Part shown: piece after piece, positions 1 through 6,494 of the stretch
How positions within the stretch are numbered: position 1 is the first letter of the stretch
How the letters are laid out: every line of letters begins with the position of its first letter
Made by a program: the position numbers and the translations under genes
The notes under the pieces: generated by a model
What the model saw: the letters and a program-made list of their open reading frames with translations, nothing else
Database searches by the model: none
Told to the model about the DNA's origin: nothing
NCBI GenBank assembly: GCA_947626205.1
Contig: CANQRO010000024.1
Location: 1 to 16,887 of the forward strand
Direction of reading: 5' to 3'
From: an uncultured Clostridia bacterium
GTDB lineage: Bacteria; Bacillota; Clostridia; TANB77; CAG-508
Length of the DNA: 16,887 nucleotides

Positions 1-556
1 TATTTATTGCTCCTGCTAATTTTCGTAGAGCTTGAGACATAAGTCTTGCTTGCAATCCCATATGTGAGTCTCCCATGTCTCCATCAATTTCAGCTTTTGG
101 AACAAGTGCAGCAACAGAATCTACTACAATAACATCTAATGCACCACTTCTTATTAAACTTTCTGCAATCTCTAATGCTTGCTCTCCTGTATCTGGTTGT
201 GATACTATTAAATTATCTATATCAACACCTAAATGTTTTGCATATACTGGATCCAATGCATGTTCTGCATCTATAAATGCTGCTTCTCCTCCTGCTTTTT
301 GTGCTTCTGCAACTACATGTAAAGCAAGTGTAGTTTTTCCAGAAGATTCTGGTCCAAATATTTCTATAATTCTTCCTCTTGGTACTCCTCCTATTCCAAG
401 TGCTATATCTAATCCTAATGCACCCGTTGGAATTGCTTCTACGTTCATTGCTTGGAATTCTCCAAGTTTCATAACTGAACCTTTTCCAAATTGTTTTTCG
501 ATTTGTCCCATTGCTGCTTCTAAAGCTTTTCTTTTTTCTGAATTTTCTGTACTCAT
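1..556 (-). CDS. recA: RecA recombinase, N-terminal part (cut by window edge)
   Basis: RecA coats single-stranded DNA, drives homologous pairing and strand exchange with ATP, and triggers LexA self-cleavage in the SOS response. The visible part is 185 codons; the frame is still open at base 1, so the L2 loop and C-terminal domain lie outside. It starts at an ATG (554-556) behind a strong AGGAGG site. It shows Walker A GPESSGKTT (residues 68-76), the catalytic Glu in FIDAEHALD (about residue 98), Walker B VIVVDSVAAL (142-151) and the L1 loop region MGDSHMGLQARLMSQ (161-175). All of these are typical of bacterial RecA, with no visible defect. It has its own sigma-A promoter and an SOS-type operator just upstream. 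The preceding solute-binding gene ends 84 bases away with no terminator between them, so some readthrough is possible. Confidence 0.98.
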   Translation of the reverse strand, partial: MSTENSEKRKALEAAMGQIEKQFGKGSVMKLGEFQAMNVEAIPTGALGLDIALGIGGVPRGRIIEIFGPESSGKTTLALHVVAEAQKAGGEAAFIDAEHALDPVYAKHLGVDIDNLIVSQPDTGEQALEIAESLIRSGALDVIVVDSVAALVPKAEIDGDMGDSHMGLQARLMSQALRKLAGAIN

Positions 557-573
557 ATTATCCTCCTATTTAA

Positions 574-587
574 AAAACGTTTGTTTG
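574..587 (-). promoter_or_regulatory. LexA-type SOS box of recA
   Basis: On the minus strand the site reads CAAACAAACGTTTT. By my count it fits the Bacillus-type SOS consensus CGAACRNRYGTTYC at 12 of 14 positions, and its AAAC/GTTT halves are exact inverted repeats. It lies between the -10 element and the ribosome site, about at the expected transcription start, where a bound repressor would block RNA polymerase. LexA itself is not in the window. Confidence 0.65.
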
Positions 588-594
588 TATTTGT

Positions 595-623
595 ATTATT
601 ACATTACATTTTTAATTTGTCAA
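595..623 (-). promoter_or_regulatory. sigma-A promoter of recA
   Basis: The -35 is a perfect TTGACA (618-623) and the -10 is AATAAT (595-600, 5 of 6), separated by exactly 17 bases. The start point would fall near 588, next to the SOS box, giving a leader of about 30 bases. Confidence 0.75.
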
Positions 624-640
624 TACTTTTTTTAAAAAAA

Positions 641-2245
641 TTATTGTCTATACCATGTATTTATTCCTTTATATATATTATAACTGTCTGGATTAATCTC
701 TCCCATTAGTTTTGGACTATATACCAAAGTTTTTCTATTATAATATAAAAATATATATGGCATATCAGTTTCATAAATTTCTATAATTTTCTTATATCTA
801 TCTTTTAATTGTTTTTCATCATTTATTTGATTACATTCTTTTAATAGTTTCGTAACCTCTTCATTTTTATAATTTGCTAAATTATTTTCACCAAAATAGG
901 TTGATAAATCTGGACTATATCCTGTATATATACCTGTTAATAGCATATCATAATTTTTATTTTCTAAATATTTTTGATATTGTGTATTAGTAGCTTTTTT
1001 TATATTAACTTGTATCCCAAAACTTTCTAATTCTCTTTTTATTATTTCAGCTACTGATATTCTCTGTGCATTTTCTATATTTACTATCAAATCAAATTGT
1101 AATTTTATAGTTCTATAGTTTTCTGTTTTTTTCCATGTGTTTTTGTTATATTGCCATCCTGATTGTTCTAAAATTTCAATTGCTTTTTCTGAGTTGCGTT
1201 CATATAGAACTTGTCCATTTTCATATAAATAGTTTCCTATGTCTAATGGAAAATTTGATATATAATACTTATCTTTAAACACTTCAGATATAATGTTTTC
1301 TTTTGGTATTAAATATGAAATAGCTTTTCTTACTTCACTATATGAAAATATTTTGCTTTCACAATTCATAGCTATATAATCTAAATTTCTTCCGTGAAAT
1401 TCTTTTTTATTATATCCTATAGTACCTATATAGTCTTCTAAATTTAAAGTGTTTGTATTTAATATATCTATATTGCCTATTTTAAAGGCATTATATACTT
1501 CTCCCATATTTTCATATGAATTTATTTGTATTTCAGTGATTTGTGTTGGTTCATTTTTTATATTCCACCAATTAGGATTCTTTTCTAATGATATTTTTCC
1601 ATTTTCATTTCTTACTTGGAATCTTCCTGTTCCTACTGGGGCAGAATTTTTAGTAGTATCAATAAAGTTTTCATTTTCATAATATTTGTACGATAAAATA
1701 GGAAATGTTAAATTATATTCAAAAAATGGAATTTCTTTAGATAATTCTATTTTTATAGTATTATCATCTATTATTTCTAAATTCACTATATCTTGAACTT
1801 GATATGAATAAATGGAATTAATATTGATATCTTTCAATATATCTACAGTAAATTTAACATCTTTTGCAGTTAATGAATCTCCATTTTGCCATTTTATACC
1901 TTCTTTTAGTTTTATAACATATGTGCTTTCATTCAGTTTAGTCCATTCTTTTGCAAGACATAATTCTATTTTATTTCCCGTACTAACATTCAATAATGGC
2001 TCATATATAAGTCTTGCAATATCTTGAACGTCTTGGTTTTTACTTAAAATAGGATTTATTGTATCGAAATTAACAATTGGTATTCGTAAATTTGTTATTT
2101 TCTGAACTTCTTCTTGTACAGGTTTTTCTGTATCTTGAATGGTTGATATATTTTCTTCTTTTTTTCCATATAATAAATAACATGCATATATAAATAATCC
2201 TATTACTACAATTATAAATATATATTTAATTATATTAGATTTCAA
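641..2245 (-). CDS. Family 5 extracellular solute-binding protein (OppA/DppA-like), orphan
   Basis: 534 residues, the usual size for the peptide/nickel-type substrate-binding proteins of ABC importers (SBP_bac_5 family). Residues 7-26 form a hydrophobic segment after a short basic start. Cys22 follows IYA, a poor lipobox, so it may be either a lipoprotein or an N-terminally anchored protein. The signature block around residues 80-135 (YEPLL, LAKEW, YVIKLKEGIKWQNGD, LTAKDVKFT) is clear. The start is a TTG with GGAGG seven bases upstream; no better start is in frame. No permease or ATPase genes adjoin it, so the substrate and partners are unknown; it may share permeases encoded elsewhere or act as a sensor. 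It has its own promoter (2268-2296) and follows the spoVS terminator. Confidence 0.9.
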   Translation of the reverse strand: MKSNIIKYIFIIVVIGLFIYACYLLYGKKEENISTIQDTEKPVQEEVQKITNLRIPIVNFDTINPILSKNQDVQDIARLIYEPLLNVSTGNKIELCLAKEWTKLNESTYVIKLKEGIKWQNGDSLTAKDVKFTVDILKDININSIYSYQVQDIVNLEIIDDNTIKIELSKEIPFFEYNLTFPILSYKYYENENFIDTTKNSAPVGTGRFQVRNENGKISLEKNPNWWNIKNEPTQITEIQINSYENMGEVYNAFKIGNIDILNTNTLNLEDYIGTIGYNKKEFHGRNLDYIAMNCESKIFSYSEVRKAISYLIPKENIISEVFKDKYYISNFPLDIGNYLYENGQVLYERNSEKAIEILEQSGWQYNKNTWKKTENYRTIKLQFDLIVNIENAQRISVAEIIKRELESFGIQVNIKKATNTQYQKYLENKNYDMLLTGIYTGYSPDLSTYFGENNLANYKNEEVTKLLKECNQINDEKQLKDRYKKIIEIYETDMPYIFLYYNRKTLVYSPKLMGEINPDSYNIYKGINTWYRQ

Positions 2246-2267
2246 AATTATTCCTCCATTTTTCTTT

Positions 2268-2296
2268 ATAATAACGTAAATTTATAGAATTTGCAA
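2268..2296 (-). promoter_or_regulatory. sigma-A-like promoter of the solute-binding gene
   Basis: -35 TTGCAA (2291-2296), 17-base spacer, -10 TATTAT (2268-2273). It sits between the spoVS terminator and the GGAGG site, so the gene appears to form its own transcription unit. Confidence 0.5.
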
Positions 2297-2317
2297 GTAT
2301 TTCACTTTCCACTTTTT

Positions 2318-2346
2318 AAAAAAGAGGAACATTTTTTATGCTCCCC
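2318..2346 (-). terminator. Intrinsic terminator after spoVS
   Basis: On the minus strand GGGGAGCAT pairs with ATGTTCCTC through nine bases (two G-U pairs) around an AAAAA loop. It is followed at once by six T (2318-2323). It lies about 25 bases past the spoVS stop. Confidence 0.75.
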
Positions 2347-2370
2347 CAAAAACATTAATTTATATACTTT

Positions 2371-2634
2371 TTAAGTCCTAGATTCTACCACAATTTTAAT
2401 TCCAGTCCTGTCTTCTCCCTCTACTTGTACCTCTGCAAATGCAGGTACACAAACAAGATCTACACCTGTTGGTGCAACAAATCCTCTTGCAATAGCTACT
2501 GCCTTGATTGCTTGGTTTAGTGCTCCTGCTCCTATTGCTTGCATTTCTGCTCTGTCATTCTCTTTTACCAAACCAGCAATTGCTCCCGCTACTGAATTTG
2601 GGTTTGATTTTGATGAAATTTTTAAAACTTCCAT
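2371..2634 (-). CDS. spoVS: Stage V sporulation protein S
   Basis: 87 residues, almost exactly the length of SpoVS in Bacillus (86). This small Alba-like, putative nucleic-acid-binding protein affects septation and coat/cortex maturation during sporulation; its exact biochemical role is not settled. The whole chain is recognisable: MEVLKISSKSNPNSVAGAIA, the middle GAGALNQAIKAVAIARGF and the C-terminal EVEGEDRTGIKIVVESR-like end (here VQVEGEDRTGIKIVVES). The ATG is preceded by AGGAGGAG at good spacing. The order rny-ymdB-spoVS is conserved in Bacilli and Clostridia and is kept here apart from the plus-strand cassette. It has a candidate promoter (2684-2712) and a strong terminator, so it is probably monocistronic, perhaps with readthrough from ymdB. 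Confidence 0.97.
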   Translation of the reverse strand: MEVLKISSKSNPNSVAGAIAGLVKENDRAEMQAIGAGALNQAIKAVAIARGFVAPTGVDLVCVPAFAEVQVEGEDRTGIKIVVESRT

Positions 2635-2683
2635 TTTTTCTCCTCCTAAAATTTAATTTTTGTTTCATTTTTTTAACAAATTA

Positions 2684-2712
2684 TTTATATTATATTTTTA
2701 ATTTGTTGTCTA
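2684..2712 (-). promoter_or_regulatory. Candidate promoter of spoVS
   Basis: -35 TAGACA (2707-2712, 5 of 6), 17-base spacer, -10 TATAAA (2684-2689, 5 of 6). In B. subtilis spoVS is controlled by sigma-H. I saw no convincing sigma-H site, so this sigma-A-like pair is the better visible candidate. Confidence 0.45.
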
Positions 2713-2763
2713 GTATTTTCTGGAAAAATTAGGAAGTTTTCGTCGTGATTTTTCTCCATTTTT

Positions 2764-3537
2764 CTACATTTTTACTCTTTTTATATTAGTTATTCTACAA
2801 GTATCATCATTAATTTCAAAAATACAACCTGAAAATACACATTTTCCTGTAGCTATTTTATATCTTTCTGGTAATGTAGTAACAAATCTTTTAATAGATA
2901 CATCTACATCCATTCCGATTACCGATTTTTTAGGTCCTGTCATTCCAATATCTGTAATATATGCTGTACCTTTTTCCAAAATTTGTTCGTCTGCGGTTTG
3001 TACGTGAGTATGTGTTCCAAATACTATATTTGCTTCTCCATCTAGATAATATCCCATTGCTATTTTCTCTGCACTTGCCTCTGCATGAAAATCTACTATA
3101 ATAATGTCTACTTCCTTTTTTAATGAATTTATAATTTTCTTTCCTATTATAAATGGATTTTCTGTTAAAATATTCATTTCTGTTCTTCCTATTAAATTAA
3201 TAACTGCAATTTTTTTCCCATTCTTTTCTGTAATCACATATCCTTTTCCTGGTACTCCTTCTGGATAATTGGCTGGTCTAATTAATTTTTTTTCTGTATC
3301 AATAAAGGTAAAAATTTCTTTCTTAGCCCATGTGTGATTGCCTAATGTAACTACATCTACTCCCATTTCTATCATTTGTTCATATAATTTACGTGTAATT
3401 CCCATTCCTTCTGCTGAATTCTCACCATTCATAATTATAAAATCAATATTTTCTTTTTCTTTTATTTGAGGCAAAACTTCTTTGGCCTTTCTTAATCCAT
3501 TTTCTCCTATAATATCGCCTACAGCTAATATTTTCAA
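2764..3537 (-). CDS. ymdB: YmdB family metallophosphoesterase (2',3'-cAMP phosphodiesterase)
   Basis: 257 residues, a TIGR00282/YmdB-type calcineurin-like phosphoesterase. In B. subtilis this enzyme hydrolyses 2',3'-cyclic nucleotides and influences biofilm and motility decisions. The metal ligands known from the family are all present: Asp8 (GDIIG), Glu39-Asn40 (NGEN), Asn67-His68 (LGNHTW), His151 (DFHAE), His176 and His178 (GTHTHVQ). The start is a TTG. An in-frame stop (TGA) lies two codons upstream, and AAAGGAAG sits about seven bases before the TTG. In relatives it is cotranscribed with rny. Here the cassette's bidirectional terminator and 260 bases of spacer separate it from rny, so it must rely on its own promoter. 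Confidence 0.96.
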   Translation of the reverse strand: MKILAVGDIIGENGLRKAKEVLPQIKEKENIDFIIMNGENSAEGMGITRKLYEQMIEMGVDVVTLGNHTWAKKEIFTFIDTEKKLIRPANYPEGVPGKGYVITEKNGKKIAVINLIGRTEMNILTENPFIIGKKIINSLKKEVDIIIVDFHAEASAEKIAMGYYLDGEANIVFGTHTHVQTADEQILEKGTAYITDIGMTGPKKSVIGMDVDVSIKRFVTTLPERYKIATGKCVFSGCIFEINDDTCRITNIKRVKM

Positions 3538-3568
3538 TATTCATCTTCCTTTCATAAATTATATTTTT

Positions 3569-3574
3569 ATTATA
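3569..3574 (-). promoter_or_regulatory. Possible -10 element for ymdB
   Basis: A perfect TATAAT on the minus strand 32 bases upstream of the ymdB TTG. The hexamer 17 bases further upstream (TTCCTT) is a poor -35. This is the only reasonable promoter I see for ymdB. Confidence 0.35.
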
Positions 3575-3712
3575 CACTATATTTTTAAAAAAAGGAATAA
3601 GATTTATATATATTGCTTAACATTTACTATTTCAATTACTTTAATATATAAATTAATATATTTTTAAATTATATGTTTTAATGTTTTCCTTTTAGTATAC
3701 CCTATGTTTATA

Positions 3713-3742
3713 CACAAATATTGATTTTGGTCAATATTTGTG
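3713..3742 (+). promoter_or_regulatory. Operator palindrome over the cassette promoter
   Basis: The 12-base arms CACAAATATTGA and TCAATATTTGTG are exact inverted repeats around a TTTTGG spacer. The dyad covers the -35 hexamer and all but the last base of the promoter spacer, as expected for a repressor site. No regulator gene lies next to it. As RNA it would fall upstream of the start point, so it is not a leader hairpin. Confidence 0.7.
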
Positions 3743-3749
3743 CTATAAT
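3721..3749 (+). promoter_or_regulatory. sigma-A promoter of the plus-strand cassette
   Basis: -35 TTGATT (3721-3726), 17-base spacer, perfect -10 TATAAT (3744-3749). The start point would be near 3756 and the first ATG is at 3800 behind AGGAGG. Confidence 0.75.
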
Positions 3750-3799
3750 ACTAATAGCTACTCGCAAACTTTGTTGTCTAATAAATAGGAGGTATTTCT

Positions 3800-4084
3800 A
3801 TGAAAATTGCAGACAACGAAATCAAACTATTCGTACACGCAGATATTCTGCGGTTACAGAATGGGTTTGATGAAATGAGAAAATGTTTGTTATCTAACAA
3901 TGTATTTCTCAATCATTCTTTCATTAAATTGGGAGAAAACGGCTTAGAGGTTATTAAGCCAACTATTGCCCAACAGAAGTATAGCCTTACAGATGTTTGT
4001 TTCCAGTATTTTGTGGAGCAAAAAGTTATGGATGGTTATATTTACTGTACACTCGATAGCTTGAAAAAAATAGCAGCAGTCTAA
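3800..4084 (+). CDS. Unknown small protein, first gene of plus-strand cassette
   Basis: 94 residues with no recognised family. It has no signal peptide or membrane segment, a mixed charge pattern, and predicted alternating helix and strand (KLFVHADILRLQNGFDEMRK near the start; a Phe/Tyr-rich stretch VCFQYFVEQ about residues 66-74). Evidence that it is real: a good promoter, AGGAGG at correct spacing before the ATG, and a tightly linked second gene 12 bases downstream. It runs opposite to all its neighbours and lies within the otherwise conserved rny-ymdB pair. It uses codons such as CTG, CGG and CTC that look rare in the neighbouring genes, and is visibly less AT-rich (about 32-38% GC in lines I counted against about 25-30% in rny and mtaB lines). 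This suggests acquisition by transfer. Function unknown. Confidence 0.75.
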   Translation: MKIADNEIKLFVHADILRLQNGFDEMRKCLLSNNVFLNHSFIKLGENGLEVIKPTIAQQKYSLTDVCFQYFVEQKVMDGYIYCTLDSLKKIAAV

Positions 4085-4095
4085 AGGAGGTTAAT

Positions 4096-4341
4096 ATGTC
4101 TGGTAGAACCAAATTTACACAAGAACTTTCTTTGAAAGACCGTAGACTTTCTTTTGCACCAGATATTAATGTGCGGAAAGAAAATGGTCATCGCTACATT
4201 GTTAAGGTAGACGGTTCTTTCTATTGTGTTTATGATTCTAGAAACAGAACATTTTATAATGAGGATAACACAAAGAAAGAAGCTCATATACCTTGCGAAT
4301 TAAAAGAGCGAATTTTGTCTATAATAAAGGCGTTCGAGTAA
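4096..4341 (+). CDS. Unknown small protein, second gene of plus-strand cassette
   Basis: 81 residues with no recognised family. It has a basic N-terminal part rich in Arg/Lys, then a stretch that looks beta-stranded (YIVKVDGSFYCVYDSRNRTF, about residues 33-52), and a short C-terminal helix (ELKERILSIIKAF). The start ATG follows a full AAAGGAGG site, and the gene begins 11 bases after the first gene's stop, so the two are translated from one message. The stop codon is directly followed by a strong hairpin terminator. A two-gene unit of small proteins under a palindromic operator resembles toxin-antitoxin or phage/plasmid accessory modules in layout only; no sequence motif supports either. Confidence 0.75.
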   Translation: MSGRTKFTQELSLKDRRLSFAPDINVRKENGHRYIVKVDGSFYCVYDSRNRTFYNEDNTKKEAHIPCELKERILSIIKAFE

Positions 4342-4376
4342 AAAAAGGCCAGCACACTTTGTGCTGGTCTTTTTTT
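4342..4376 (+). terminator. Bidirectional intrinsic terminator between cassette and rny
   Basis: CCAGCACA (4349-4356) pairs with TGTGCTGG (4360-4367) around a CTT loop, extended by G-U, G-C and A-T pairs. There are A runs on the left and a T run on the right, so it works in both directions. On the plus strand it follows the cassette's second stop; on the minus strand it directly follows the rny stop. Confidence 0.9.
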
Positions 4377-5916
4377 ATTTGGCATATTCAATTACTCTTG
4401 ATTCACGAATTACATTTACTTTAATTTGTCCTGGATAATCCATTTCTTCTTCAACTTTTTTAGCAACATCCCTTGCTAAGATTGTCATTTCTGCATCAGA
4501 TATTTTTTCTGGTTTTACCATAATTCTAACTTCTCTACCTGCTTGAATTGCAAATGATTTTTCTACTCCATCAAATGAATCTGCAATTTCTTCTAATTGC
4601 TCTAATCTCTTTATGTATGCTTCTAGGGTTTCTCTTCTTGCTCCTGGTCTAGAAGCACTGATAGCATCTGCTGCTTGTACTAAAACAGCTTCTAAAGTTT
4701 GTGGTTCTACATCTCCATGATGTGCTTCAACTGCATTTATAACTAATGGATTTTCTTTGTATTTCTTTAAAATGTCTACTCCTATCTCCACATGAGTTCC
4801 TTCCATATCGTGGTCTAATGCCTTTCCAATATCATGTAATAATCCTGCACGTCTAGCACGTTTAGAATCTAACCCTAATTCATCTGCCATAATTCTAGCA
4901 AGGTTTGATACTTCAATCGAATGATTTAATACATTTTGTCCATAACTTGTTCTATATTTTAATTTACCAATTAATTTAATTAAATCTGGATTTAAGCCCA
5001 TAACTCCTGTTTCTAATGTTGCTCTTTCTCCCTCTTGCTTAATGGTAGCTTCTACTTCTTCTTTTGCTTTTTCTACCATCTCTTCAATTTTTGCAGGATG
5101 TATTCTTCCATCTTCAATCAATTTTTCTAGAGCTATTTTTGCAACTTCTCTTCTTAATGGATCAAATCCCGATAAAATAACAGCTTCAGGAGTATCATCT
5201 ATTATTAAATCAATTCCTGTTAAATTTTCAATTGCCTTTATATTTCTTCCTTCTCTTCCTATAATTCTACCTTTCATATCGTCATTTGGAAGAGTTACAA
5301 TAGATACTGTTGTTTCTGAAGTATGATCTGCAGCACATTTTTGAACAGCATAAGTTAAAAGTTCTTTTGCTTTTTTAGTAGATTCTTCTTTTGCTTTTTG
5401 CTCTTCTTCACGTATAATTGCTGCTTTCTCTTGTTTAATTTGTTTTTCAATTTCAGTAAGTAAAATATTTTTTGCTTCTTCCACAGTTAATCCTGAAATT
5501 TTTTGAAGTTCTTCTAGTTCTCTTTTAATAGATTCGTCTAATTCTTTTTTCTTATCTTCTAATTCACTATACTTCTGGTCACATTCTCTTTCTTTACGTT
5601 CTAATGCTTCTTCTTTTTTATCAAGATTTTCTTCTTTTTGAATAATTCTAGTCTCTTGTTTTTGTATATCGCCTCTTCTTTCTCTAATCTCTTGCTCTAA
5701 ATCTTGTCTTTCTTGCATAATTTGTTCTTTCGCTTTGAATATTTCTTCTTTCTTTTTATTTTCAGCATCTTTACTAGCAAGTTCTATTATTTTTTTTGCT
5801 TCATTTTCTGCACTTTGGATTTTAGATTCAGCTATTTTTTTTCGTATAAATATTCCAATAGGAATAAATACAATAGCTGAGATTAGAATAGTGGCGATAA
5901 TGATTACGATTTCCAT
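4375..5916 (-). CDS. rny: Ribonuclease Y
   Basis: 513 residues, the normal length for RNase Y, the membrane-tethered endoribonuclease that starts mRNA decay in many Gram-positive bacteria. Domains in order: N-terminal transmembrane anchor (about 3-24), long charged coiled coil (about 28-190), KH RNA-binding domain with GRIIGREGRN (216-225), then the HD domain with the catalytic HD pair at His361-Asp362 (LLHDIGKALDHD). All key elements are intact. The ATG follows AGAGGTG. I found no convincing promoter in the 120 bases upstream. The terminator at its stop separates it from ymdB, its usual operon partner. Confidence 0.98.
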   Translation of the reverse strand: MEIVIIIATILISAIVFIPIGIFIRKKIAESKIQSAENEAKKIIELASKDAENKKKEEIFKAKEQIMQERQDLEQEIRERRGDIQKQETRIIQKEENLDKKEEALERKERECDQKYSELEDKKKELDESIKRELEELQKISGLTVEEAKNILLTEIEKQIKQEKAAIIREEEQKAKEESTKKAKELLTYAVQKCAADHTSETTVSIVTLPNDDMKGRIIGREGRNIKAIENLTGIDLIIDDTPEAVILSGFDPLRREVAKIALEKLIEDGRIHPAKIEEMVEKAKEEVEATIKQEGERATLETGVMGLNPDLIKLIGKLKYRTSYGQNVLNHSIEVSNLARIMADELGLDSKRARRAGLLHDIGKALDHDMEGTHVEIGVDILKKYKENPLVINAVEAHHGDVEPQTLEAVLVQAADAISASRPGARRETLEAYIKRLEQLEEIADSFDGVEKSFAIQAGREVRIMVKPEKISDAEMTILARDVAKKVEEEMDYPGQIKVNVIRESRVIEYAK

Positions 5917-6041
5917 AATCTTACACCTCTTTCTATTTAATTTTCAATGTTCTAATATATATAAGTATTCTAATTTTATAATATATTAAACTTACTATTC
6001 TATTTTATATGTATTCTTGCATTCTGTCAAGTCATTCACAT

Positions 6042-6088
6042 AAAAAAGACTTTATTGAATTATAACAATATCCAATAAAGTCCTTTTT
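6042..6088 (-). terminator. Intrinsic terminator after the small FLxxE gene
   Basis: GACTTTATTG (6048-6057) and CAATAAAGTC (6073-6082) form a 10-base stem around a 15-base loop. On the minus strand it is followed by TTTTTT; T-rich sequence on the other side gives some activity in the plus direction too. Confidence 0.75.
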
Positions 6089-6090
6089 AT

Positions 6091-6336
6091 TTATTTGTTT
6101 TTCTTTTTTCCAAATGTAATTTCTTGAAATAAGAAATCATGAAAGTCTTGCCATGTAAGCTCTATATGTAAGAAATCATTTAAATCATCTTCAAATTTTT
6201 GTTGAGCTGGTGTTAATTCAACTTTTATTTCTTGAAATAAAAATGCTTTAACTTTTGGCCAAAATCCTACTTTTGCTGGTAATGCTGATTCTGCTGCAAA
6301 ATCTGTTTCTACTCCACCCATTATTTTCTCACTCAT
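6091..6336 (-). CDS. Small hypothetical protein with repeated FLxxE motif
   Basis: 81 residues with no function I can name. It has no signal peptide or membrane segment. The striking feature is an imperfect internal repeat: FLFQEI at residues 32-37, FLHIEL at 55-60 and FLFQEI at 68-73, with aromatic residues around each copy (FWPKVKAF, TWQDFHDF) and a conserved-looking linker ELTPAQQKFEDDLND (39-53). The C-terminus is basic (GKKKNK). It is probably real: consensus promoter at 6379-6407, AAAGGAGG before the ATG and a clear terminator after the stop make it a single-gene unit. I have a weak impression of similar short proteins (an ELTPxQQKxED core) in other Clostridia; this would need a search. 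It could be a structural or regulatory small protein. Confidence 0.75.
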   Translation of the reverse strand: MSEKIMGGVETDFAAESALPAKVGFWPKVKAFLFQEIKVELTPAQQKFEDDLNDFLHIELTWQDFHDFLFQEITFGKKKNK

Positions 6337-6378
6337 ATCTTTATTTCCTCCTTTGTATTTGTTAAATACTTTAACATA

Positions 6379-6407
6379 TTTATACTATATAACAATATAT
6401 TTATCAA
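6379..6407 (-). promoter_or_regulatory. sigma-A promoter of the small FLxxE gene
   Basis: -35 TTGATA (6402-6407, 5 of 6), 17-base spacer, -10 TATAAA (6379-6384, 5 of 6), about 40 bases before the ATG. Confidence 0.6.
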
Positions 6408-6494
6408 TAGAATTTTAAAATTTTTATATTAAGTTTCCGTTACGTTTTTATTACAAAATTGTAATTTTAAGTTTTATCATCATCTTAACTTATT

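Noticed and set aside
75..635. 186-codon plus-strand open frame opposite recA
   Set aside because: It is antisense to an unmistakable RecA frame, has low-complexity Ser/Ile/Ala composition and no ribosome site.
3482..3667. 61-codon plus-strand frame overlapping the ymdB start
   Set aside because: It overlaps the ymdB 5' end, has no ribosome site, and its Ile/Phe/Tyr-rich translation reflects AT-rich spacer.
4081..4287. Minus-strand frame opposite the second cassette gene
   Set aside because: The plus-strand gene has promoter, ribosome site and terminator; the minus frame has none.
3800..4341. Firm toxin-antitoxin call for the plus-strand pair
   Set aside because: Only the layout fits; neither protein shows a toxin or antitoxin motif such as a helix-turn-helix or ribbon-helix-helix I could recognise.
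6091..6336. Small FLxxE gene as a RiPP precursor of the neighbouring radical-SAM enzyme
   Set aside because: The neighbour is clearly the tRNA-modifying MtaB; there is no transporter or peptidase nearby and no typical core peptide.
6439..6449. GTTACGTTTTT shared with 11874-11884
   Set aside because: An 11-base match between two AT-rich spacers with differing flanks is not enough to call a repeat family.
6450..6465. ATTACAA-AA-TTGTAAT palindrome downstream of mtaB as a terminator
   Set aside because: The loop is too short and it is followed by A, not T, on the minus strand.
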